DNA of 64,000 nt, taken from positions 7,726,501 through 7,790,500 of the forward strand of contig NC_092580.1 of the NCBI RefSeq assembly GCF_037975245.1, written 5' to 3'. Below are positions 35,201-42,641 of the stretch, piece after piece (positions within the stretch are counted from its first letter, which is position 1; each line of letters opens with the position of its first letter). Under the pieces are notes generated by a model. That model was not told where the DNA came from. It saw only the letters and a program-made list of their open reading frames with translations, and searched no databases. The translations under genes and the position numbers were made by a program. This stretch comes from Apostichopus japonicus. Its lineage: Eukaryota; Echinodermata; Holothuroidea; Aspidochirotida; Stichopodidae.

Positions 35201-36752
35201 GTTTTACCAAGTAACATGAATGTGTAAAGTACATTACATTCATTAGTTCTGACACCTTGAAAACACATCTAATTAACCCAGATCTGAATTAAATTAGATC
35301 CCAGATGTTCTGTTAATAGAATTAAGGATTAATAGCGGGTGTTTTCGTGTACTCATTCGGCTTACCTTTCTTTCAATGGCAGGATTGGTATAAGACGCAG
35401 ATAGCCTAAATTGTCTTTTTTTGACAGGACGAAATTTCCTTCTCCCCATCTGTTCATTTTGTATAAAAGTCGGGAATCAGATGTCAAAACTGAGAGAGAA
35501 ATTGTTTTTTTTAACGAATCCGAAGATTCTACAAACTTCAATCAAAATTTGCAAGCCCCCGGCCCAACAGATCATGCGCAAATCAAATCTCTCTGTTTTG
35601 TTTACGACCGTTAGGCCTATCTTACTTTCACTTTCGTGGCTAGCCTGTGTTAGGTCCAACCGTCCATTATCTTGAAAAGTATCTTTCTTTCAATCTTACC
35701 GATGTAGCTTGCGAAATTGTGTCATTTCCTTCCATTGCAATGAATAAACAGGTGTTTTCAGACGTTTCCTCCGTGGGAAAACAAAGTGGATGATGCGAGT
35801 ATTGGACTGTGTTAAAATCTTGACCGGGCACGGTAAATCGTTCGCGCCATAAAGGCAACAGAAAATAAATTTCTTCTTTCAATTGCGACAGCTTTTCTCC
35901 ATTAAACACACCTGGTCAGAGTGCATTTAGAATGAGAAACATTGAATCTGCTTCGGAAGTTTGTTTTCCGAAATTCATCAGCAAACACGTATTGAGACTT
36001 TAATTATCGAAATATTAGAAATTAATCATTGTTTAAAGCAAAAAAATAATAATAAAAAAAGCGAAACGAATCTAAAACAAATCATAACGTTCAATAAGTG
36101 TTGCCTGGGTTTCGAAAATAACTCTACAAGTTAAACATGAAGTATTACATATAAGGATTATCTTGAGGGCCTTGTTATGTTACAACTAAACTACGATGTT
36201 GGACCGTTACCATAACAATTGCTTTGCGGAACAAGAAAGTCTTATTAGTTACTCAAGACAGACTGCATATTGCGCAATTAGTTTTTAACCAACAACTGGT
36301 TGATATTATCTCGGTAGTAAGACAGCTATATTAGTTGCAAGAATTGCAATGAAGACAAGCCTGTTAGCAATATTAATGCAACAGTGAAACATTAACATGG
36401 TGTAACCATGTGATCAGGTAAGCAATTATAATTGACCCTTTCCTGCTTTAGCTCTGACCGGGAGGGAAATGTTAAAGTTTTAAAGTCTCACATTCTTGAA
36501 TGTTGACACTGAACAGACTCAATTCTACTAGAGAGAGAACTTTGTGCAAAATGTCTCTGGTTATTTGTTCTGCCATGAAATGATATATGTACTGAAATGA
36601 ATCAAGTTACTTACCGCGGCCTGGCGTTTCTCTCGTACTTGAAGCGCAGGAAAAGCCTCGTTTTTTTCGAAGTCTCCTGCTAAGAAAGTGTACAAAGCAT
36701 TAGTGCAAACCGCTAAGCTTAGCACCACGATTGTTGCGCGTAGCATAACCAT
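9731..36752 (-). CDS. ITIH-A: inter-alpha-trypsin inhibitor heavy chain-like gene, 15 exons, complete
   Basis: Secreted matrix protein of the ITIH family, which in vertebrates is transferred covalently to chondroitin sulfate or hyaluronan. Exons in transcription order: 36752-36615, 35449-35366, 29059-29012, 24641-24478, 22401-22291, 21921-21786, 20734-20480, 19780-19495, 18962-18439, 16961-16715, 15592-15536, 15015-14977, 13385-13272, 12644-12273, 9969-9731. All introns are GT-AG and every phase matches. The sum is 2814 bases, giving 937 residues plus stop. Parts: signal peptide 1 to about 20; REKR at 40-43, a possible furin site; VIT domain about 91-227; VWA domain from about 330 with DTSGSM at 339-344 and TDG at 436-438; DPHF at 700-703; ITIH C-terminal region to 937. 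The length is usual for the family. The ATG at 36752 was chosen because it has A at -3 and G at +4 and opens a signal peptide. It lies head-to-tail between ITIH-B and ITIH-C. Exons 2, 11 and 12 are the least certain. Confidence 0.9.
9970..12272. other. ITIH-A last intron, nothing recognised
   Basis: Holds poly-G runs near 10080 and 10390 and a small palindrome near 11446. No other gene or element was seen. Confidence 0.5.
12273..12644 (-). CDS. ITIH-A exon 14: ITIH C-terminal region, main part
   Basis: 124 codons, phase 1 to 1. Contains [34 protein letters not shown] and [20 protein letters not shown] then HGLLG. This is the ITIH C-terminal (pro-)region, expected to be removed when the heavy chain is transferred. 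Donor GTAAGT. Confidence 0.9.
13272..13385 (-). CDS. ITIH-A exon 13: DPHF processing and glycan-attachment exon
   Basis: Encodes [20 protein letters not shown] and onwards, phase 1 to 1, 114 bp. In vertebrate heavy chains the chain is cut between Asp and Pro of DPHF and the new C-terminal Asp is esterified to chondroitin sulfate or hyaluronan. The motif is intact, at residues 700-703. Confidence 0.92.
14520..14660. repeat. Direct repeats containing gcatgcaattgtggga
   Basis: Two close copies of a segment of about 36 bases and a third partial copy, in the ITIH-A intron after the microexon. Confidence 0.65.
14977..15015 (-). CDS. ITIH-A exon 12: 39-bp cassette microexon
   Basis: Phase 1 to 1; encodes about 13 residues, [13 protein letters not shown]. 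The acceptor ...catctag was chosen over a nearer ...ttctcag because the nearer one gives a stop in frame. QFRLSAS is also in exon 2. Donor GTAGGA. Confidence 0.6.
15536..15592 (-). CDS. ITIH-A exon 11: 57-bp cassette exon
   Basis: Phase 1 to 1; encodes [20 protein letters not shown] Pro/Ser/Gln-rich linker with no domain. Acceptor ...tttacag, donor GTAGGC. It could be skipped without changing frame. It matches in position, but not in sequence, the 90-bp exon 42802-42891 of ITIH-B. Confidence 0.65.
15932..16248. mobile_element. Non-autonomous hAT-like element (MITE), 317 bp
   Basis: Flanked by perfect 8-bp direct repeats gtgtcagt (15924-15931 and 16249-16256). The ends are inverted (ggcgtaggaa on both sides). 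8-bp duplications are typical of hAT transposons. No transposase. It contains long G runs and sits in the intron between ITIH-A exons 10 and 11. Confidence 0.8.
16715..16961 (-). CDS. ITIH-A exon 10: helical segment
   Basis: [20 protein letters not shown], then a Lys/Glu/Gln-rich helix and [20 protein letters not shown]. Family members carry a very similar [RK]-x-W-A-x-L-T-[IV] and LSLxYxFVTPLTS. The end is Thr/Pro-rich. In phase 0, out phase 1, donor GTAAGT. Confidence 0.92.
17750..18318. mobile_element. Fold-back MITE, 569 bp, flanked by TTAA
   Basis: Nearly the whole element is an imperfect palindrome: the outer arms start aggattggttca and the inner arms share gatgtcacatcctca. TTAA is at both edges (17746-17749, 18319-18322), which fits a TTAA-targeting family. 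It lies close to the ITIH-A exon 9 donor. Confidence 0.75.
18439..18962 (-). CDS. ITIH-A exon 9: VWA domain, second half, and following strand-rich region
   Basis: Begins [14 protein letters not shown] (MIDAS threonine), then [12 protein letters not shown] (MIDAS T-D-G) and [13 protein letters not shown]. All MIDAS residues are present. After the VWA it continues with [12 protein letters not shown] and [13 protein letters not shown], typical of ITIH. In phase 1, out phase 0. Confidence 0.95.
19495..19780 (-). CDS. ITIH-A exon 8: VWA domain, first half with MIDAS
   Basis: Contains [21 protein letters not shown]-x-S-x-S is the metal-ion-dependent adhesion site. Then [13 protein letters not shown], a standard VWA strand. 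In phase 0, out phase 1; length 286, identical to the ITIH-B counterpart. Confidence 0.95.
19866..19893. repeat. (TA)n microsatellite
   Basis: Short TA run in the intron between ITIH-A exons 7 and 8. Confidence 0.9.
20480..20734 (-). CDS. ITIH-A exon 7: connector between VIT and VWA
   Basis: 85 codons, phase 0 to 0. Starts [20 protein letters not shown]. The EPQG followed later by [12 protein letters not shown] is the usual linker between VIT and VWA in ITIH proteins. Donor GTGAGT follows LQ. Confidence 0.9.
21786..21921 (-). CDS. ITIH-A exon 6: VIT domain, end
   Basis: Contains [20 protein letters not shown] then ELLRRD, matching the F-x-V-x-V-N-x-x-x-x-x-x-V-x-F-x-L-x-Y-x-E-L-L segment that closes VIT. 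In phase 2, out phase 0. Confidence 0.9.
21981..22032. repeat. (CA)n(TA)n compound microsatellite
   Basis: CA dinucleotides run into TA dinucleotides between ITIH-A exons 5 and 6. Confidence 0.9.
22291..22401 (-). CDS. ITIH-A exon 5: VIT domain, middle
   Basis: Encodes [20 protein letters not shown] followed by an arginine-rich [15 protein letters not shown]. This is the VIT signature (V-x-[VAE]-K-V-K-E-K-x-x-A-x-x-x-Y) and is well conserved. In phase 2, out phase 2, donor GTACGT. Confidence 0.9.
22700..22811. repeat. Trinucleotide microsatellite (AAT and ACT)
   Basis: Runs of aat and act units in the ITIH-A intron between exons 4 and 5. Confidence 0.9.
23010..23075 (-). other. tRNA-derived SINE head
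   Basis: The minus strand reads tgtggccgagtgaag (A box) and gggttcgataacc (B box). There is no proper anticodon stem between them, so this is a SINE promoter rather than a tRNA gene. Confidence 0.55.
24478..24641 (-). CDS. ITIH-A exon 4: VIT domain, first part
   Basis: Starts [19 protein letters not shown] and ends [12 protein letters not shown] across the intron. This matches the start of the VIT domain, where family members read roughly V-x-S-x-[VI]-T-[SA]-R-[FY] and then P-x-x-A-F-I-x-x-F. In phase 0, out phase 2 at GTAAGT. The equivalent exons in ITIH-B (54702-54868) and ITIH-C (167-339) share the phases. Confidence 0.9.
25105..26608. mobile_element. hAT-like element, 1.5 kb, with nested repeat
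   Basis: Ends cactggcggatcc in inverted orientation; perfect 8-bp target duplication tatatgta at 25097-25104 and 26609-26616. The inside (about 25519-26210) matches the element at 52780-53877 in reverse, so one family is nested in another. No transposase ORF. Located in the intron between ITIH-A exons 3 and 4. Confidence 0.85.
28696..28930. repeat. AT-rich array (tatatattgatatat)
   Basis: TA runs with interspersed ttgat units, just downstream of ITIH-A exon 3. A 50-base segment ending in gtttataagtttataatat also occurs twice here (about 28652 and 28766). Confidence 0.85.
29012..29059 (-). CDS. ITIH-A exon 3: 16-residue linker exon
   Basis: Encodes [16 protein letters not shown], phase 0 to 0, with an acceptor ...ttctttcag and a GTAAAT donor. 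It has a close counterpart in ITIH-B at 59412-59459 ([16 protein letters not shown]), and the intron on its 5' side is nearly identical in both genes. It leads into the VIT domain. Confidence 0.75.
29173..29415. repeat. AT-rich array (attgatatat)
   Basis: The same unit type as on the other side of exon 3. The similarity with ITIH-B stops where this array begins. Confidence 0.85.
32152..32252. repeat. (AAT)n microsatellite
   Basis: About 100 bases of aat/ata trinucleotides. Confidence 0.95.
32510..32815. repeat. Long fold-back repeat (about 150-base arms)
   Basis: Arms pair imperfectly along their length; the core gtaattccaacaaat / atttgttggaattac flanks a 13-base loop at 32661-32673. The outer ends pair as ccgattcacacagaga-like. 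Probably a fold-back MITE; no clear target duplication found. Confidence 0.75.
33344..34356. mobile_element. hAT-like element, 1.0 kb
   Basis: Inverted ends tagtgttt[ga]cacgggt and a perfect 8-bp duplication gaaaacac (33336-33343, 34357-34364). Inside, a segment of about 125 bases is tandemly repeated about 2.5 times (33470-33780), and cccgggtacccg-type palindromes lie near both ends. No transposase ORF. Confidence 0.82.
34755..34910. repeat. Minisatellite of about 30 bp (gcatgttgtctaacgttgatt)
   Basis: Four to five degenerate copies ending just before another array at 34925. Confidence 0.65.
34925..35070. repeat. Minisatellite with ggcatgcgt/gacatgcgt units
   Basis: About seven degenerate units of roughly 20 bases rich in the palindrome gcatgc. 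Confidence 0.65.
35366..35449 (-). CDS. ITIH-A exon 2: short basic exon
   Basis: 28 codons, phase 0 to 0, between an acceptor (...tgaacag) and a GTAAGC donor. The product is rich in Lys and Arg ([11 protein letters not shown]) and contains QFRLSAS, which recurs in exon 12. It is open and frame-compatible but could also be skipped, because exon 1 joins exon 3 in frame without it. Calling it coding rests on splice sites, phase and the recurring motif. Confidence 0.55.
36615..36752 (-). CDS. ITIH-A exon 1: signal peptide and N-terminal pro-region
   Basis: It encodes 46 residues starting [19 protein letters not shown], a typical signal peptide with likely cleavage after about residue 20. An acidic stretch and REKRQ follow; REKR fits a furin site, and vertebrate ITIH heavy chains also carry an N-terminal propeptide. 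It ends in phase 0 at a GTAAGT donor. A second ATG lies two codons in and would give the same secretion signal. Confidence 0.85.
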
Positions 36753-39700
36753 GGTTTTAGAAAGAATTCGGTCGACAAACCAGAAAGCTCGATGGAATCT
36801 CTACAGACGATTGTTGGTTGGTTAGGATATGTCACTGCACCTTTCTCCTTTTCAAGTAAACGTTTCTTTTCAAATGTCAATTCATTGTCCGAAAATACCA
36901 AGCTGTTAGAAAACAAAATGACCTGCAATTAATGACCGAATTAACCGATAACCTATCAATGAAAAAGAAAACGTTTTGATAACAGAACAAACACTGCGAA
37001 TGAATTCGTTTGATCAATGGTTTCCTAAAACACGTCTATTGCATGTCCACGGAGACTGTTCAGTACCAGGCTTTGACAGAACTCAACTTGATCTCACTTC
37101 CTGTTCCTTATCATTGAAAAACCGCACCTAATTTACTCACAGCAATGAGTTTTTGCCGGTGAACCATAGACATATATGTTACTCCCTAAAGTGATTTGCC
37201 TCAAACATGATCGATATACCGTCACTTGTACCACCTCTTTGCTTCACGCATGATATACTCTCAAGCACGTGGTACCTGGACTCCCAGGGACCTCTGATAC
37301 AACAGTAGACATACCAAAGTCAAAGTCACATGATTCAAGTCCTAATATTAGAAGGACTTGGAGATAAGAATGGCGCCGATTATGCCGAGCGTTCTCTTAT
37401 CTTAGCTTCCTTCTTTTCGTAAGAATGATTTTAAAACTGACCAGATGCAGGAATGATATACGGCCAATATATGCTCAGGTTACATAGAGTCAACGACTGG
37501 AACAAGGAACAAGAGCTATAACTGCAAGTTCATAGGTGTATATCCTACTCTCAACACTCGTTTAACATTACCACACGCTGTTTACAACGTGTTTTGTTTT
37601 TCTGACGTTGGTGTAGTCCTAACATTTCTTCTTCATTTACAGTTTTGTTTATATTCCAAACATGTGACTATTATAAAATATTGCAACCTCTACCTCCCAA
37701 AATATGATAGTTAATTCTAACCCCCCCCCCTCTTCCCCTCCCTTTACTCCCAAACGAAGATAAAACTGCTCAGAGAATGCCACATCTGACATCCCCTCCT
37801 GTTTGGAATCTTCTCTCTCTGCCTACCTTGAGGAGGACTGGTCTATCCCACGAAATCAGCTCCGAGCAGTTCTCCTGTGCCTATTGACATGGATAGATTT
37901 AGCAAAGGAGACAACCATGATACTACGTTGGGAAGGTTTTACATGTGCCTGTATGTAGTACTATGACTAGTGCCCTGTTTGTATACCTCCCTCCTCCCTC
38001 CTATCCTCTCTCCTCCCTCCTCCCTCCTCCCTCTTCCCTCTTCCCTCTTCCCTCCTCCCTCCTCCCTCCTCCCTCCTCCCTCCTCCCTCCTCCCTCCTCC
38101 TCTCTCCTCTCAACAACTCTCCTCTGGACAAATACGATGACGATGATCACCATATTTCACTTCATATAATCCTGCGGTTTTAGCGAAATTTTTTTTAATT
38201 TTGTTTTTTATATATATACTGCAACTTGACTTTACATGCAGGAAAAATTGAAAGTTGTGCAGATTATAAATACCTTATAAGTGAAATAAAATCTGAATAA
38301 GTTCAACAACGATCAAGTTATAACCGGATAAGGGAACACACCAACAATACTATTACATATTTAATATGCATTGCTTGCCAGACATATAAAAAGGTCATTT
38401 TTAGTAGACGTAAAGTTCGCCGTGTTCTCAGCTACCTGTCCATAAATAACAGTGTAATAGATACTTAAATCAATTTCATTTCCATATAAGTTTCCGCTCC
38501 ACTCGGTTCTTCGGTGACTTAGAAACCTTTCATTATTTGATTATTTACTCTCTCTTTTCTTTTGATCGCACTTTCGTACCTTTGCACCACCGTACAGATG
38601 TATTGAAGGTCAATATTTGATATCATAGTTATCGAACTTGAACTTAGATAGGCCTGTCGAAAGGTATAAGAAGGGATATTATGGATAAAAACGCAAGAAA
38701 AGAAATTTGAAAATACTTAAACCTGTTGCATCTCGATATGGCAGGTTTCTATGAAGAAACGTTGTCTTGCGTTCATTGAATCTTTGAAGCACGCACCAGG
38801 AAGGGTGTAATCTTTGGGCATCGAGACAGGGCGACGACTTTACAGGTTTAAGCGGAACTCTTCACTGATCATTATCGCGTGGAAGTTGAATTTAATCTGA
38901 ATATTGCACCTGACTGAAATTAGCCAAGCAGTAGTATGACAGCCTGACAGATATCAACAGCCAGGGAATGAATCCACTGAGCAACCGACTGCTAAAAGAA
39001 ATATAGTTAAAATATGAGGGCGCTGTGGGTCTATCGAAAGAAGGACAAGTAGTGTCTAGAACACACTATGCCGTACACACAGTGATTTAATAAACACATA
39101 CACACAGATAAAAAACACACAGAAGACACACACACATGCATAATCTTAAAGGATTAAAGATACATATTTACCATTTGTATTTGGTATACTGAAAAACGGC
39201 GGGCCATGGGTTGATGTGTAAGTTACGTCCCTCATCCACAGTCCCTTGTGTTGTTTAAAGCTACATATATCGTATCTATTACATTGTAAATTATATAGGA
39301 GTGACTGCATGGAGTTCACTATCATCTGAGTTTCGCTAAACTGGTTAGTTAAAGTATCCCATTCATGGAGCAGTTTGGTGGAGTAGGGGGGGGGGGGGGG
39401 TACAGAGGATAACATATTTACGCACGGGATTGTTCCCTTTACCTTCCCACCACCCACCACTAAACACCTTCCCCTCATCGGTGGTTTCACATCCCTTCTT
39501 ATCTTCCCACCCGCATTTCCTGGCCCTTTCTCATTGGTTACAACACTGTCTGATTTAACAAAGGAGGGCCAATTATGTAGTTGTAATTTCCGGCTACTTT
39601 GTGTACAAATGTGGCCGATATGTAAACAGAAATAAAACAAAATGATATAGCATAAAGAAAATATGCATTACTCCTTGTTTCGCATACAATAGAACTATGC

Positions 39701-40567
39701 GCAATGTAATTATAGCTTTACAGTATAAACCTTATTGTTTTATAAAACGTGAAACGTTTAACTAACTATAGACATGGTACTTCTATAAACAAAATAAATT
39801 AAAATAAATATACATCATATAAAGATACTTTATAAATTATTATCCTTTGTAACAATTTTTACAAGTTCTTGGGGAAGGTCTGTAAAACATATCCAGAGAT
39901 GAACAATACTAAAATTGACAGTCAAAATATTTTTTCTTTCAAAATTCCCAGCAAGAACAGAAAAGTATATTGTATAACTTTGTCAAATCACAATTGTACT
40001 TGTACACCATGCGGCATTAATCATAATTTCCAAGCTCGTAAGCTATACATTATGTATTGATTTCGTTGGTGTTCATCCAAACAGGTGGCGGATAGGTTTA
40101 CAGGCTTTGAAACGGGGCCCCGTTTGGCCCATGATGCGCCGAAAGCCCCACCAAAGTGCCAGTATAGAAGGCGTCAATTTCCCTTTGGTAGTTTCCTCAG
40201 AGGCGCCAATTGCGCCGATTGTTTCCTGGCCCTAGCACCGCCGGTCCGGATCACCTAGGCGGTATTACTTTATGCCGCAATCCACCCCTGCACCTAAAAA
40301 TGCGTGTCCCCCGCCCCCCCCTCTCAAAAATATGCTCTTCTTTTGTATTTGTACAGATAAGTGAAAGAGATTCAGTGACGGGACTGACTATCTCGACAAG
40401 CCTGCACCCCGACTTTCTCTTTCTATCCCCCCCTCTCTCTCTGGAGTCTTCGCGTCATTCCTGTCTAGGGTCATCGCTCAGTCATGGAGATCCAGCATTC
40501 TTCGATGGTTTCATAACACCCCCTCTTTGCTCTATTATAACCACTCACAGGCGAGAAGGAGAAGGCG
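36753..40567. other. Spacer between ITIH-B and ITIH-A
   Basis: About 3.8 kb between the ITIH-B stop and the ITIH-A start; it should contain the ITIH-B 3' UTR and ITIH-A promoter. No TATA box or AATAAA was confidently placed. It contains a pyrimidine-rich repeat near 38000 and poly-G near 39390. Confidence 0.5.
37978..38108. repeat. Pyrimidine-rich simple repeat (ctccctc)
   Basis: About 130 bases of ctccctc units on the plus strand. Confidence 0.9.
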
Positions 40568-40773
40568 TCATGAACAGAGTTTTCCGGAAGTAAATTCTTC
40601 TATATCGTCAATGAAGTCCTCTGCTCGACCGTGCCAACAGAAAGAGTCTTTTGCAAAAGGGTTAGTCCTTCTCCTAACCGGTATTTGCTTGTGTCTGTAC
40701 ATCAATGTGGCTTTGTCTTGGTCTGATGATATCGATTGGAAAGCTATATGAAAGGCTGTGTTCTTGAATTTAC
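40568..40773 (-). CDS. ITIH-B last coding exon
   Basis: Found by the C-terminal signature. It reads KFKNTAFHIAFQSISSDQDK, then DSFCWHGRAEDFIDDIEEF and TSGKLCS, stop TGA at 40568-40570. Acceptor ...tcttcag in phase 1, fitting the exon before. The CW and acidic I-D-D pattern align with CWW and YIDG in ITIH-A. No AATAAA was seen close by. Confidence 0.85.
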
Positions 40774-42579
40774 CTGAAGAAAAGAGAGGATCGAAATAAA
40801 AGAAAAGTTACCCGAAACAAAGAAGCCACAAAGAAAATGTGAATTTGTATAGCGCCATCTATTAATCCTCTTTTTAAAGCGCCACACAAAAAGAGTTCGA
40901 AAGTCTCCTCGTATCATCAGACACGCAACCCCTTACGCGGCAGATATTAAGAAAATGTTAATAGCGCCATCTATTTTGAGGCTGACTTTAACAAGAAATC
41001 CGACGCGACCAAATATGACACAGCATCGTGACCCAATTGTTAGAGATAGCTTTAGATAGAGAAATGGCTGAAGGGGGTGACATCGTTTATTAACAACAAA
41101 GTTTCTCAAATCATCCCAACATTATGTGATATAGCAATGACATAACTATTGTAATCACGTGTCTTTCACTTATTTGTGACTATAACATGATTATTGCATT
41201 TCTCTAATTATGTTTGTTTAACAAAACAATTTTTAGATCAATGAATGACTTCAATCCATTCCGATATGAGAGTATTTTGACAGCTTACCAAAAGTGACTA
41301 GAAAACGATTTTCCAATTTTTTTTTTCTATGAGGGCCAGAGAAAAAATATGGTGTGATTAAAGGGCCAGACAATCTAACTGTAAATGTTAAGTGTGATAA
41401 AACATTGGAACTAAATGCCTTAAGTGCCAATTACCCGATTTTAGGTGCAAGATTGTTGGTTATTTCCCCAGGGTCTGATTGATATCTATGGGAGGCCGGA
41501 TTTGGCCTGTGGGACGCCAATTCAGAACCCTTGCACTATATTGAACCATCATGCCTCTGCACGTCAGCTGGCATAGATGTATCGCGAGGAAGCCTCGCCA
41601 CGGTTCGTTTATCAAATGAAGCACATGGTAAAGCCAACAGAGTTCGAATAGTTGCTCACCTATGATACCACTTGCACCAGATGAGAAACCGTCATTATCT
41701 TCTAAGAACAAATCGAAATAGCTAGGATGTTTAATCCGTGTGTGAAGTTGAATCAGCATTCTCATTCCGTCGTCATGGGTTACCGTCACATTCTGCCTGT
41801 CGTGAATAACTAGGTTAAATTGATCAATGGTTATCCTGCAAGGTTTCTTCCAGCTTACCGACATCTTGGAATCAATGAGAATCCGGTCTGGTGAGAAAAG
41901 CAATCGACTCGATCCCAAGGTTATCCCCAAACGTCCGAAAAGACTTAAGATCTTCGTTCTAGAAGTGATGTCTTCAGCTATTTCTCCATTTACGAGTAAT
42001 CCTGAGGTAAGACCAGACATGACAAAATGGTGCAAAACTTTGATATATATAATTTTATAAATAGAATGGGTTATAAAACATCGTTTTACATATTAACCTG
42101 TTAGATCTGATGTCTCTTGATATAATATTACACCATACTACACATAATATATTACTACCAAGACTTGACAATAATCGCAATAAGTATTTTGGTCATTCTG
42201 AATAGACTAGAACTTTTTTGGTTGTCAACATTTGTGCATGCCTTTACTGCACATTATGTGTACTTATTTACTATAGTTGATGCTTGTGCAATTTTACAGA
42301 GAGTTTTCTTTAGCTTCAAGATTAATTTTTACAAAATGGTTCTTACCGATTGCATCATCTACGATCAACATCAGAATATCTCCTTCCTTTCTTTGAATGT
42401 CGAAACAAATCGTCAAGTTGGACAGTGGAATGTCGATAACGAAGTGTGGGTCTCCAAATACTGAGGAAAGCAAAATCAATCAAAGAAAAACAATAAAAAA
42501 AAAGCATTTTACGAATAAATTTACACAAGTTGCAGATAATTTTAAGAAATGGCCAATACTTAAATATAATATATATATT

Positions 42580-42641
<62 letters not shown>

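Larger units (their letters stand above)
29060..35365. other. ITIH-A intron 2, large
   Basis: About 6.3 kb. It holds the AT-rich array at 29173, an AAT array, a fold-back hairpin at 32510, the hAT-like element at 33344 and several minisatellites. No exon recognised. Confidence 0.6.

Noticed and set aside
35667-35909. 80-residue minus-strand ORF upstream of ITIH-A exon 2
   Set aside because: No splice sites in matching phase and no ITIH similarity.
39146-39640. 164-residue ORF on the minus strand
   Set aside because: No recognisable domain, a poly-Pro run comes from a poly-G tract, and no splice or neighbour support.
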